A DNA stretch of 64,000 bases from positions 45,932-109,931 of the forward strand of contig JASJFT010000147.1 in the NCBI GenBank assembly GCA_030770425.1, read 5' to 3'. The translations under genes were made by a program, and so were the position numbers. The notes beneath the pieces are model-generated. The model was not told the origin of the DNA and ran no database searches. It saw nothing but the letters and a program-made list of their open reading frames with translations. Origin of the DNA: Darksidea phi (Eukaryota; Ascomycota; Dothideomycetes; Pleosporales; Lentitheciaceae). The stretch's first letter is position 1; every line of letters starts with the position of its first letter. Of this stretch, positions 1 through 11,778 are shown in pieces.

Positions 1-2352
1 AGTCTAAGACCTCTTTTAATAATTATAAAGAGATTCTTATAGAATATTAGATAAATCTAAATAATTAAATATTAAATTATTTAAAATAAAAAACTACTAA
101 AGAAGTATTATAAACTTTATAAAGAAGTAATAATACGTATAAAAAATCCTAAAGAGATAGACTATATAAGTAGTATTAATATAAAGAAAGAATTAAAAGA
201 TCTAATTAAGAGATATTCTTAAAACTCTACTTAGAGGTTACTATATAAGTAGAATAATTAGTTAAGAAAAGAATACTATCTATATTAGTAATAAGCTATA
301 ACTTAAAAGATTTAGTAAAACTAGTCTTTATATATTATAATAATAGATAAGATATATATCTAAAAGAATATATACTTAAAAGTAATTAGTTAGACTAGAC
401 TTTTAATATAAATATTTATTCTATCTATATATCTAGTAATATCTATTAAAGAGAAATCTTAGCTAAGTATTATATAGTCTAAAGACGACCTAAGTAAGCT
501 CTACGTACTAGATAAGAAGTTTTTAAAAAAGTTATATAATATTCTCTTCTAGGGGATAATAGATATTATACCTCTATTAATAATATTTCTATTAGAAATA
601 TTAAGACTATAATAGTACTAATAATACTTATAATTAGTAGCTCTAAGGGGTACTTTAGTTAAGAAGTTATACTTAATAAAGTAAGTCTTATAAGTAGTAA
701 AGGCTATAAAGTTAGTAGATACTAGATAGCTAATACTACCTAGTCTATACTAGAGGAATTAGTATAGAAAGCTATTAGAAAGATAGTAGAATATATCTAA
801 TAGTACTAGAAGTTAAGCTTATATAATATAGCTAGAGTCTAATATAATTCTATCTTACTACTAGTATTCTTAACTAGATATTTCTACTTAGCCTTATACT
901 AGCTTTAACTAGTATTAATATTAAAAGTATAGAATTATATATTCTACTAAACCTTTTTAAGTATCTTAGAATCTATATTCTTATTATTACGAGTAGTCTA
1001 GATATTATAATACTATATACGCTCTATAATAAAGGTAAAAAGGTTAAAGTAATAATAAAAAGTAGACTTAATCTATATAAATTATTAGTAGAACTATATT
1101 AGTAAGGTAGAGAAAAGACTAGTATATATTACTAAGTAGGTCTAATAGTAAGCTTTATACCTATTATAGGTAGTATAAATATTAGCTTTCTAGTACTAGT
1201 CGCTTAAAGTAATCTAATAGAGCTTAGTTATATTAAACTCTTATATAAACTAGAAAAGATAATTTATATACTAATAGTATATAAGGAGAGGCTAGAGTTT
1301 TAAATAAATAAAAAGAGTATAGATATACTTAAAGAGGATAGTATTACTATACTAGCTAGTAGAGGTAATTATAATAAGAAATAGGATCTTAAAAGTATTA
1401 AGAAATAAAGTAGAGAAATTTAAAAGTAAATATATCTTCTTATACTTATACTAAAAGAGATCGTTTTATATCTAAGCTAATAGTATCTTAAATACTTACT
1501 AGTAAGAGCCTAAAATATAGAAATAAAGGTATTTAAAGAGATATAATATATAATAATTTATTACCTTTTAGATAAATATTTATAAAGATATAAATAGAAT
1601 TTCTCTTATTAGAAAAGCTATAGGTAAATAAGTAATTTAATATAATTATAAGTTATAATAGATAGTAGCTAATAATTACTAAGTACTACTAGGTTATATT
1701 ATTATAATAGATAATTAAGACTAAGTTAAATAAGATTTAGACTAGTTCTAAAGCCTTTATAAAGATATTATAAGTAAATAGAATAACTATAAAGGTTATA
1801 CTTAGTAAATAGCTCTTATATAAAGATATTAAGTATTTACTAAATAGAAGTTATTAAAAATTATCTATAAGAGAAGTAATAATATTATTACTACTAGTAT
1901 AAAGACTTATAAGGATATATATAGACTATAAGCTATAATAATAATAAATAAAAGTTATAAATATATATTAATAAGAGATTAATACTTAAGTTATATATAC
2001 TTTTTAACTAAACTAATTATAATTATAAGATTAGGTCTAAGAATTATAAGATTAAAAAGACTATAAAAACCTCCCGTTAAAGTAGTAGGACGGAATATAG
2101 ATATTAAATATCTAAAGAATCTTCTCTATAAAATTATTTTTTTCTTAGAAATAGAATTTTTTAAGAGTATAAATACTTAGATAAACTCTTCTAAAGAAAG
2201 TAAGAGAACTAATAGAATATATTATAATAAAATAACTTTCTATAAGGACTAGAATAGTCTTTAAAAAAGAGGGAGGCTATATTATATCTACTTCTATTAA
2301 AGAACTTTTAGATTATTATTAATCTAGTTATAATTATATATTAGATTCTATA
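1..2352. repeat. Unidentified RIP-mutated repeat
   Basis: This is the part of the AT-rich block left of the chromovirus LTR. It shows the same loss of CpA and TpG, so it was probably repetitive, but I could not match any translated frame on either strand to a transposon protein. It may be a different element that the chromovirus inserted into or beside. The window edge cuts it. Confidence 0.55.
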
Positions 2353-2784
2353 TAGTATTATAAATTATATATAAACTATAAAATAATAGCTAATAGAAAT
2401 ACCTAAGGTAGAACCTATTATAGATTCTAATAAGAAATACGATATAGATCTTATAATTAGAGAATAGAAAGTTACGTAATAGATCTATAGATCTATAGTC
2501 CTTAGTAGATATAGATCCTATAAATCTACGAATCTATAGATTAGTAGATCTATTAAAGGATAGAGTTATAGAGCCTATAGATCTATAAAAACTAAAATTA
2601 ATATATAATAACTACGAATCTCCTAGATAGTTTTCCTTCCTTATAGTTAATTCGAATCTAGATTAAACCTTATCTTTTAACGTAATTAAACTATTATCTA
2701 TCTATTTCTTCTTCTCTATTCCTATCTTAAGTATAAACTCTAAATAAGGCTAAGTAATCTATTAAGCCCGGACCCCGTTTAATA
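2353..2784 (+). repeat. 5' LTR of the chromovirus relic
   Basis: 432 bp, the same length as the 3' LTR at 8919-9350. The two differ mainly by C/T and G/A changes, as expected for independent RIP of two copies. It begins tagtattataaat and ends gtttaata. No intact promoter or primer-binding site could be recognised. Confidence 0.85.
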
Positions 2785-2949
2785 TCTTAACTATCTAGTA
2801 GGTAGGAATAGCTAACTACGATAGTAGAAGAAAGAACCTAATAAAGTAGAGCGGCGTAGCTACTAACTTAGGCTAAACCCTTAGAGATAGGAAGCTATAG
2901 GAAATTTAGTTCCCTAAAAGATAGTATAACTATAGAAAATTTCGAAAGA

Positions 2950-3900
2950 GTTATTAAGAATTAGTATATATTTAAAAAAAGAAAAGATATATTAGAAGTC
3001 TAACTTATAGAATTAATTATCTAACTTTAGAAATATATAAGTAAACTATTAAAGCTTAAAGAATTAAAGAAGTTTAATAGAATAAGATTAAAGCTTAGAG
3101 GATTTTTAGCTAATATAGTAATCTACCTCGATCTTAATAGAATAAAGTTACCTACTAAGAGTAATAAAGTATTATTTATAGTAGCTTAGTTTATAGAAAA
3201 GGTTATTACTTAGTTTAAGATATATTTAAACGAATAACTACGACTACCTAAAGCCTAGTAGAGTAATAAGATAAAGATTATCTTCTTAAGTTATAAGTAC
3301 TTTAAGAATAAGTTATATATTACCTTTAAAGATATAGACTTAGAGAGATTAGTAGAATAAAAAATTATATATCTTAAATAAACGAAATTTACTATAATCT
3401 ATATATCTAAGTTTAAATAACTCGCTATAAAGATTTAATAGGGAGAAGTAGCCCTTATATTATAATATTATAAAGGACTAAAAGACTATATCTATTATAA
3501 AATAATTTAAATAGAATAATTCTAGACTATAAGAGGACTAATTAAATAAGCTATTAAGATCGATAATAATCTTTATCTCTAGAACCTAGAAAGAAAGAAA
3601 AAGATCGAATTCTACGAAAAGAAAAAGAAAGAAAAATACTATAGACTAGAGGTAATAGTCCTAGAGACTAGTTTAGAATCTAAAAAGAGAAAATAGAATT
3701 CTAAGAAATAAGAACTCTATAAAAAATAAGTATACTTTAAATATAAGAAGTAAGAATATCTAGTAAAAGATTATAGGTCTAGTTTAAGAAGAGAGAAACC
3801 CTAATATACTTAGTAGAGTAAGAGGGATAGAGTAGCTATAATATAAGAATATAATACTATATATTAAATAACTTATATATACGACTAGTATAAGATATAC
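2950..3900 (+). pseudogene. RIP-mutated gag with zinc-knuckle remnant
   Basis: The translation is broken by many stops. Near 3727-3775 the pattern Y-x2-Y-x9-Y appears where a retroviral CCHC knuckle is expected, with Cys codons (TGT) changed to Tyr (TAT). The change is TpG to TpA, so it is RIP-type. The surrounding sequence is rich in Lys and Glu codons, as in gypsy Gag. The outer limits are approximate. Confidence 0.6.
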
Positions 3901-4914
3901 TATAAAGTTAAGTTAAATACTAGCTATTAGCTATAGAAATAATAGGTAACTACGACTTAGAAGTCTTAGAGAAGAGTTTTATTCTTACTAGAAGTATAAG
4001 AAGAAGTATCTAAGGGAGATTTATTTATAGAATAGGAAGATTTTAATAATACTATAAATATACTATTATAAATAGTTAATAATAGCGATAAATTCTTAGA
4101 ACTAGAAGATAAAAATCTAGTTACGATATATAAGAATACTAGATATCTATAGATAATTCGACTATCTAAGAAAAAAATAGGACTAGTACTAGAACTTAAT
4201 ATAACTTATACTTAAGTCTTATAGTTTATAGAAAAAACTATAATATCTATAATAATATAGAAGATCTATAAGAAATAGTCTAGATCTTATCTAATATATC
4301 GACTATTTAAAGATTTTAAATAATAGATTAAATAAAACTTTATTATAATAGATCTTATACCTAACTAAGAGACTTAGAAGAAAATATAGTATATTACGAG
4401 AATAGTTAATAAGAAATAACTAAAATATATAGTAATCGAATAATAGATTTCTATATAAACGATCTTTATAAAATATAATAATTAGAGATATAAGATTAAT
4501 CTAAAAGACGACCTATAATATAAGATAAGATATCTAGTATATTTTAAGATTATATAGATTTTATATATATAAAAAGAATATAAACTCTATAAAGAAGTAA
4601 AATAAAAAAATAACTATTATCTAATAAAAGACTATAATAAAAGGATTATCTAAGTAATTATACTAGAAGTAATATATAAATAGTAATAATCTAAGAATTA
4701 ATAATAAAAAGAATATATACGAATTATACTAGGATTACTCTTACCTTTAAACTATATCCTAGGAAGACTATAGTATAAATATTCGAAGAATAAATACCTA
4801 AAATATATCTAGACTAAGATTAATATAAAATATTAGTCTAAGAAAATAAGAATCTAAGAAACTAAAGGATAAGACTACGTCTACCTTTAAGAAACCTACT
4901 AAGGGAAAAGAATT

Positions 4915-7900
4915 ACTACTTTAATTAATAGTAGAGCTACTTAAAACTTTATTAGTAAGAATTTTATTAAATAAAAGAAGATTCCCTAGTAAAAGAAATA
5001 ATACCCTAGTATTATATATACTATTAAAGGAGAACTATTTAATAAATCTATAATATACGAAATTAAAGATAAACTTAACCTATAAAGATAGGAAAAGGAA
5101 AATAAAATACTTAATATAATTAAAATATTAGAAGACTAAGATATAATTCTAGGAATATTATAGCTATAAGAAGCCGACCCTTAAATTTAATAGACGAACT
5201 AATAGATATTATTTCTATAATAGAATCTAGATATAACTTAAGAGAAAAATAATAATATTCTAGAACTTTATAAGGAATAGGAAGAATTATTTATAGAATT
5301 TAAGAAAAGCCTACTCTAGTACTAGTCCTAGGATTATACGATTCTATTATAGGAAGAAAAAACTCTAGAATTCGGACTAATTTATAAGTTAACTAAGAAA
5401 GAAGAAAAGATTATAATAAAATATCTTAAAGATAACCTTATAAAAAAATATATTTAATATTTAAATTTATCTATAGGATATCTAGTTCTCTTCGTATCTA
5501 AGAAGAGTACTATAGAACTATAATTATATATCGATTACCGAATACTTAATAATATTATAATTAAAAATCGATACTTCTTACCTCTAATATTAGAAATATA
5601 AGATTAACTAAGAAAAGTTAAATAGTTTATACGACTAGATATCTAAAATATATACTACTAAATCTAAATTAATAAAGATAAAGAATAGAAGATAGTTTTT
5701 AGAACTAAGAAAGGACTATATAAGTATTAAATAATATCTTTTAAACTTACTAATATACCTACGATATTCTAAAAATAGATTAATAATATCTTATAAAACT
5801 ATTTTAATTAGTTTATAATAGTATACCTTAACGATATTCTAATTTATTCTAAAACTAAAAAGGAATATAAAGAATATATAAAGAAGGTTCTATAGATACT
5901 TAAGAAAGTATAACTATACCTTTATCTATAAAAATATAAATTCTATATATAAGAAATAGAGTTTTTAGAATTTATTATTAGACTAGAAGAAATTAAAGTA
6001 GACCTAAAATAAATTAAGAAAGTTAAAGAATAGTCTACGTCTAAGAATCTTAAGAAATTATAATCGTTTTTAAAATTCTATAACTTTTATTAAAAGTTAA
6101 TACTATAATAAAGTACGATAATAGTACTACTTATATAACTTACGAGGAAAGATTAACCTTTTAAATAAAAGAAAGAGTACTAATAAGCTTTTAAAAAGAT
6201 TAAAGAATAATTTACTAAGAAACCTATAATTAAGATATATAATTCTAAAGAATCCTTAATTATTAAGATAAATATATTAGATTACGTAATAGAAGTAGTA
6301 CTATTATAGAAAGATAAAAAAGATAACCTTTAACTAGTATACTACTTCTTATAAAAGATATTACTAGTTAAACTTAACTACGATATTTATAATAAAGAGT
6401 TATTAGTAATTATTAAAGTTTTAAAGGAATAGAGATCTAATCTATAGAAATCTAAATACTCTATTATAATCTATATAGACTATAAGAATCTAATAGAATT
6501 CTTAATAAATAAATCTTTAATTAGAAGATAGATATAATAGATATAAATCCTTATAATCTATAATATTAAAATCGTATATATTAAAGAATTAGAAAATAAA
6601 CGAGCTAATATACTTAATAAAAGATCTAATTACTAAGGAATAGAAAAGCCTAGTACGGCTATCCTTAAGCTATAACTAGACGGAATAATTACTTATAACC
6701 GTCTTAAGTTAGTAGAAATATAAGAGATAATACTTAAACTAGAAGAAAATAAATAGATCTAATAGATCTATATAGCTACTATAGAAGTAATAGACAAATA
6801 AAATAAAATTTAAGAAGTAATCTAAGAAAAGAATAGAATTATTTATATATTCTAAAAGGTCTATATATCTAAGGTAATATAAAAAGAATTTATTTAATAA
6901 TATTATAAAGTACTAGTATATAAATACTAAGAAGTAGAAAAAACTCTTAAATAGCTAATAAGAATATACTATTTTTTATATATAAGATAATTAGTTACCT
7001 AAGTACTTTTAGAATATATAGATTATTACTATAATAAATATACTAGATATATACCCTATAGAATACTATAATTAATAGAAAATATAGAAGGACTATAGAA
7101 GATTATTACTATAGACTTTATTACGTAATTACTACGTTCTAAAGAACTAATAATAGGAGTATTTTATAATATTATACTAGTAGTAATAGATAAGTTTATA
7201 AAGTATACTTACTTTATTCTATATATAGATAAAGAAAATATAGTAAAATAACTTATCTATACCTTATTAAGATACGTATTTAGTAAATACGAAATACTAA
7301 ATAAGATTATTTTAAATAAAAATATTAAGTTTATAGTAAAGTTTTAATAAACTCTTATAGCTAAATTAGAAACTAAGTATAGTATATTAACCGCGTACTA
7401 TCCGTAAATAGATAGACTAATAGAATAAATAAACTAAATAGTAGAATAATACCTTAGATATTATCTAAACTATTATTAGAATAATTAGGTTATACTTTTA
7501 TTTATAGTATAATTTACGTATAATAGTTTATAATATAGTATAATAAAGATAATACCCTTCTTTACGAACTATAGAATTAAATTAGAAATATATAAAGAAC
7601 CTAGATAACTTTAGTCTTATAGCTAGAATAGAGAAGAAATAGTAAAAATTATTCTATAAATATACTAATAGCTTAAGAAAGATATAGAGTTCCTTTAAAA
7701 TAGAATAAGTAAATACTATAATAAAAAATAAAAAGAAGTACCTACTTTTAAAGAGGAAAAAAAGGTATAGTTATTATAAAAGAATATTAAAAGTAAGTAA
7801 CCTAATAGTAAACTAGACTATACTAAGATCGGACCTTATAAAATCGAAAAATAAGTCTTATTTATAAATTACTAACTAAGACTACTCTTATAGATAAAAA

Positions 7901-8185
7901 TCTATTCTATATTTTATATTAGCTTACTAAAAAAAGTATTATAGAACGCTAGACTAATAGTATATAAAGTAAATATATATAAAGAAGATAATAAAAAATA
8001 AAAAGTAAAAGAGATTCTAAATAATAATATTAGAAATAGAAAAAACTACTATCTAATTAAATAGTAAGGGATAGATAGAAAAGGAAATCTATAGAAATAA
8101 ATCTAAAAACTTAAAGATAATCTTAATTATTCTAAGAAGCTTACGGAGTACTAAAACTATAATCCTAAAGAAAACCTAGAGATAA
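4915..8185 (+). pseudogene. RIP-mutated pol: protease, RT, RNase H, integrase, chromodomain
   Basis: The frames are interrupted by stops, but landmarks are clear. A protease-like LINSRAT (for LIDSGAT) lies near 4921. RT spans about 5460-5960, with YLNDILIYS at 5824-5850 in place of the catalytic YLDD motif. RNase H-like sequence with NYDIYNKELL lies near 6375-6410. Integrase core sequence spans about 6900-7650, with TIDFIT near 7108. A chromodomain-like stretch lies at about 7985-8180. The RT Asp-to-Asn change is GAC to AAC after a T, so it is RIP-type and inactivates the enzyme. The domain order and C-terminal chromodomain place it among the chromoviruses. Confidence 0.85.
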
Positions 8186-8906
8186 GGTAAGTTCGTCTTA
8201 TAGTAAGTTAAGAAGACTAGTATTATCTATAATATAGTATAAGATACTTAATAAACTAGAAGAAATAATATTATCTATAATATTATAAGCGACGTCTAGA
8301 GTAGTTAAAAAGGCCTCTAGATCCTTCTATTATCCTAGCTAACGGAGCTCCGTCTCCTTAATATTAAGTTTAGCTTTAAGGGTATAGGATTACCTAACTA
8401 CCTTCTTATTAAGAAACTCTTTCTATTTCTTTAAATATTAAACTTTTATCTATATATTAGATAATTCTTAACTAAACTTAACTATATAACGAAGTAGTTC
8501 TTTATAATACTCTTTAGTCTTCTATAACTAAGCTTAAAGTTTCTCTTATAAATAGTTAATAAATCGCCCTAATATATATAAGTCTATATATATAAGTTAT
8601 AGTTAAAAATAAATACTTAGCTATAGAAACTCTAGATAATTAATATAAATTTCGTATATTTATATAAATATAAGCCTTATAGTATTTACTTTTATTAGAA
8701 GAAATAATATAGGATACCTCTAATCTACTATACTAAGGATAAGAAAATATTTTAGAACTATTACGACTAATATAGTTAATAAGTATAAGATATTCTTTAG
8801 TTTTACGAGAAACTATAAAGGGAGAAAGGTATAACTTAGGAAGATTCTAAGCTAATACTAATATAGCCGAATACTAGATTCGGAATAACCTCTAAGTTAA
8901 AGGTTT

Positions 8907-8918
8907 AAAGAGGGGAAA
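8907..8918 (+). other. Polypurine tract
   Basis: The purine run aaagaggggaaa abuts the first base of the 3' LTR, where plus-strand priming is expected in an LTR retrotransposon. It contains no CpA or TpG and so could survive RIP. Confidence 0.75.
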
Positions 8919-9350
8919 TAGTATTATAAATTATATATAAACTATAGAACGATAGTTAATAGAGATACCCGAGATAGAATCTATTATAGATTCTAATAAG
9001 GAATACGATATAAACCTTATAATTAGAGAATAGAAAGTTATATAATAGATCTATAGATCTATAGTTCTTAGTAGATATAGATTCTATAAATCTATAGATC
9101 TATAGATTAGTAGATTTATTAAAGAATAAAGCTATAGAGCCTATAGATCTATAGAAACTAAAATTAATATATAATAACTACGAATCTTCTAGATAGTTTT
9201 CCTTCCTTATAGTTAATTCGAATCTAGATTAAATCTTATCTTTTAACGTAATTAAACTATTATCTATCTATTCTCTCTTCTTCGTTCCTATCTTAAGTAT
9301 AAACCCTAAACGAGGCTAAGTAATCTATCGGGCCTAGACCTCGTTTAATA
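8919..9350 (+). repeat. 3' LTR of the chromovirus relic
   Basis: The 432-bp partner of the LTR at 2353-2784, starting right after the purine tract and ending tcgtttaata. The two copies align along their full length without an obvious length difference. Confidence 0.85.
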
Positions 9351-9559
9351 TATAGTTCTACGTTCTACTATTATATCTTCTTAAGAATTCGTCTTATCTT
9401 TATTCGAATATAATCCTTTTACTATCTTAGTATTTCTATATCTATCTATCTATATATATCTTATAACTATTTTAGAATAGCTTTAATATATTAATCTTAT
9501 TCTTAGTTAATTTAAAGGCTACCTTAGTTATTATAACTTCTAGTTAATTATCCCTAATT

Positions 9560-10140
9560 CTAGGATCTTATACTAGCTATCGAGCTTAATATTAACTAGT
9601 TACTAAGCTAATTACTAAGCTAGTTACTAAGTTTAATACTAAGTCTAATATTAAGTTTAATACTAAGACTAATACTAAGCTTAATATTAGCTAGCTATCG
9701 AGCTTAATATAGACTAGCCGCTAAGCTTAATATTAGTTAGCTACTAAGCTAGCTACTAAGCTCGATATTAGCTAGCTACTAAGCTTAATATTAGCTAGCT
9801 ACTAAGCTAGCTACTAAGCTAGTTACTAAGCTAGATATTAGCTAGCTACTAAGTTCGATATTAGCTAGTTACTAAGCTTAATATTAGCTAGCTACTAAGC
9901 CTAATATCGAGTCTAATACTAAGTCTAATACTAATATTAATATAGACTAGCTACTAAGCTAGGTACTAAGCTCAATATTAGCTAGCTATCGAGCTTAATA
10001 TAGGCTAGCCGCTAAGCTTAATATTAGCTAGCTACTAAGCTTAATATTAGCTAGCTACTAAGCTAGCTACTAAGCTTAATATTAGCTAGCTACCGAGCTC
10101 GATATTAGCCAGCTACTAAGCTTGATATAGGCTAGTTGTT
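9560..10140. repeat. AT-rich tandem array with palindromic units
   Basis: A degenerate array of short units built from gctagctactaag and cttaatatta modules, repeated more than twenty times in varying order. Each module contains self-complementary sites (gctagc, aatatt, aagctt). The array shows the CpA/TpG loss of the rest of the block until its right end. It separates the retrotransposon from the normal-composition sequence. Confidence 0.8.
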
Positions 10141-10737
10141 AAGCTCGATATTTCGGTAGGGTATGGCTAGAGAAGTATATACGTTCGTGATTGGCCGTAG
10201 CTTGTGGCCGTGCTGTGGCTAGATTTGATGGGGTGTGGCTAGAAACAAATACAGCGTTCTGATTGGTCGCAGCCTGTGGTTGATATGTGGCTGTGCAAAA
10301 TGATTGGCTATCATCCATTTAAATGTCACTCTGGCCGAATAGGGTAGTGCCGCTAACCTATCCTAGTATTTAGCGCTAACCTCTTACAGAACTGACAGGG
10401 ATATTCCACTTCAGCGAACCCGAATGTATATGCTACGCTCGTACCTCGCTCCGCAATCATAGAAGGGAAATCGACAGATGGCGGTGCATCGTGCAGAAAC
10501 GGGCTAAGTGGCACAGTTCGCAGGCGGGCAAAACTCGTCGCTGATTGGCTGGAAGGAGCTTGGACCGTCACTCACGGAAAGCCTCCTTGCGCGCCCCTCT
10601 GCCCTTGTGCTCCGTATATTGACGCATACCTGTTCTTTGAACGGGCTTCCTTTTTGCCATACGTGTATGCGCAAGGCGTCACTACCTCTTAAATCATACT
10701 CCTACAGAGGCCAACTCGCCGCTCCCAGCAGACCCTC
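10141..10737. other. Non-coding transition upstream of kinase gene
   Basis: Composition returns to normal within a few dozen bases. Three attgg motifs (inverted CCAAT) lie at about 10181-10310, and mggtgtggctag-like phrases recur. Short open frames here have no recognisable content. It is presumably the promoter region of the kinase gene that follows. Confidence 0.4.
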
Positions 10738-11778
10738 ATGGCTGCAATCACGCGAACCGTAGGCGAATCGGGCCGTCGGTATCTCGTTGAACGCATTCTA
10801 CAAGAGAAACCAGGACCGCTTGGACGCGTGTATCTTGCTTCGTAGGTCTTTCTCAATATCAAAGCTCTACAATCTACTAACTTTTCGTCTGTAGAGCTGG
10901 TAACCAGCAATACGTCTTGAAGAGCGTGTCAAAGAACGACTTCAAGTATTTTCAAACCATGTTCAACGATCTTCGAAGGTCTCCCTACATCCGCGTGGCC
11001 GATGATACAATTCCCGAGCAATCCATGTTTGCCTACACATACTTCAAGGACCATCTCCTTTCTTTTGCTCAGAAAGACGTCCCGCTTCCCTTGATAAAAC
11101 GAATACTGAGGGACTCTCTTCGAGGCATTGCGACATTACACGAGAAGGGTATCGTGCATACGGATGTCAAGCCAAATAACATCATGGTGGATTGGAACGA
11201 GACAGACGGCAATACTACCGTTCGCTAGGTCTAGATTGCCGACATCGAAGATGCCGCTTATGTTCCGGACGATTGTGCCATAATTGGAAGGCAGGTTGGG
11301 AATTGGATGTGGCGAAGTCCCGAGGCTCATGCATCTAGTCAGGTTCATAAGTCATCAGATATCTTCTCGTTTGGGGTTGTCGTAGGTTTTGTGCGAACCA
11401 AATATTTCCATTGCTGACTTGCTGGTATAGTGCATCTATGCCCTGACGAAACGGGTCATTTTCGCTGTCGCCGACGAAGAACTCCAGGAAGGTGTGGACA
11501 AGCTGGCCATCGTTCTCGAACGACAGCTCTCATATTTCTCTGACCCAGAGAGTTTGGGCGGTCTGCTTCAGCATCTAGGAGACAGCCCTTGGGCCCAAAT
11601 ATTCACCGTGATTGCAGAGGGCTTCAACAAAGAGCTTCCTCGGGCGCCGTTCGCGCTGTGGAAAGATATTGACCCAGCATTCAAGGATCTAGTCGGAAAG
11701 ATGACGAACATTGACCCGAAGAGGCGAATCACAGCCCATGAAGCTTTATCACATCAATGGTTTGCAGATGTAGCGTGA
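10738..11778 (+). pseudogene. Protein kinase-like gene with two in-frame TAG codons
   Basis: Three exons are inferred: 10738-10841, 10895-11381 and 11431-11778. The introns are 53 and 49 bp, and the first has a tactaac branch site. The 313-codon product shows a protein kinase fold: VLKSV with the ATP-binding Lys, HTDVKPNN as catalytic loop, an IADIED segment where DFG normally lies, and a C-lobe ending RRITAHEALSHQWF. Codons at 11226-11228 and 11232-11234 are both TAG, while the frame on both sides reads as uninterrupted kinase. Each could be a CAG (Gln) changed by one C-to-T in CpA context. The gene lies only about 600 bp from the RIP block. The DFG replacement suggests weak or no kinase activity even before the stops. 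Confidence 0.8.

Larger units (their letters stand above)
2353..9350 (+). mobile_element. Ty3/gypsy chromovirus LTR retrotransposon relic
   Basis: A 6998-bp element bounded by two 432-bp direct repeats. Inside, in plus-strand order, stop-ridden but recognisable translations follow the gypsy order: Gag with a CCHC knuckle, protease, reverse transcriptase, RNase H, integrase and a C-terminal chromodomain-like segment. The LTR ends read ta...ta where TG...CA is expected, which is what RIP would produce. A 4-bp tata flanks both sides and may be the remnant target duplication. A purine tract sits directly before the 3' LTR. The element cannot encode protein now. Confidence 0.9.
1..10140. repeat. 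RIP-saturated AT-rich block
   Basis: The block is almost entirely A/T, and the dinucleotides CpA and TpG are essentially absent. By eye I found only isolated exceptions, near 6795 and 9973, before they return at about 10108-10124. CpG is still present (for example cgac, acga). This is the signature of exhaustive CpA-to-TpA change on both strands, the known action of repeat-induced point mutation in ascomycetes. Because ATG contains TpG, the block has no ATG codon and therefore no normal reading frame. It covers several different repeats, so the mutation acted over the whole block. The edge at about 10.14 kb is sharp. Confidence 0.93.
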
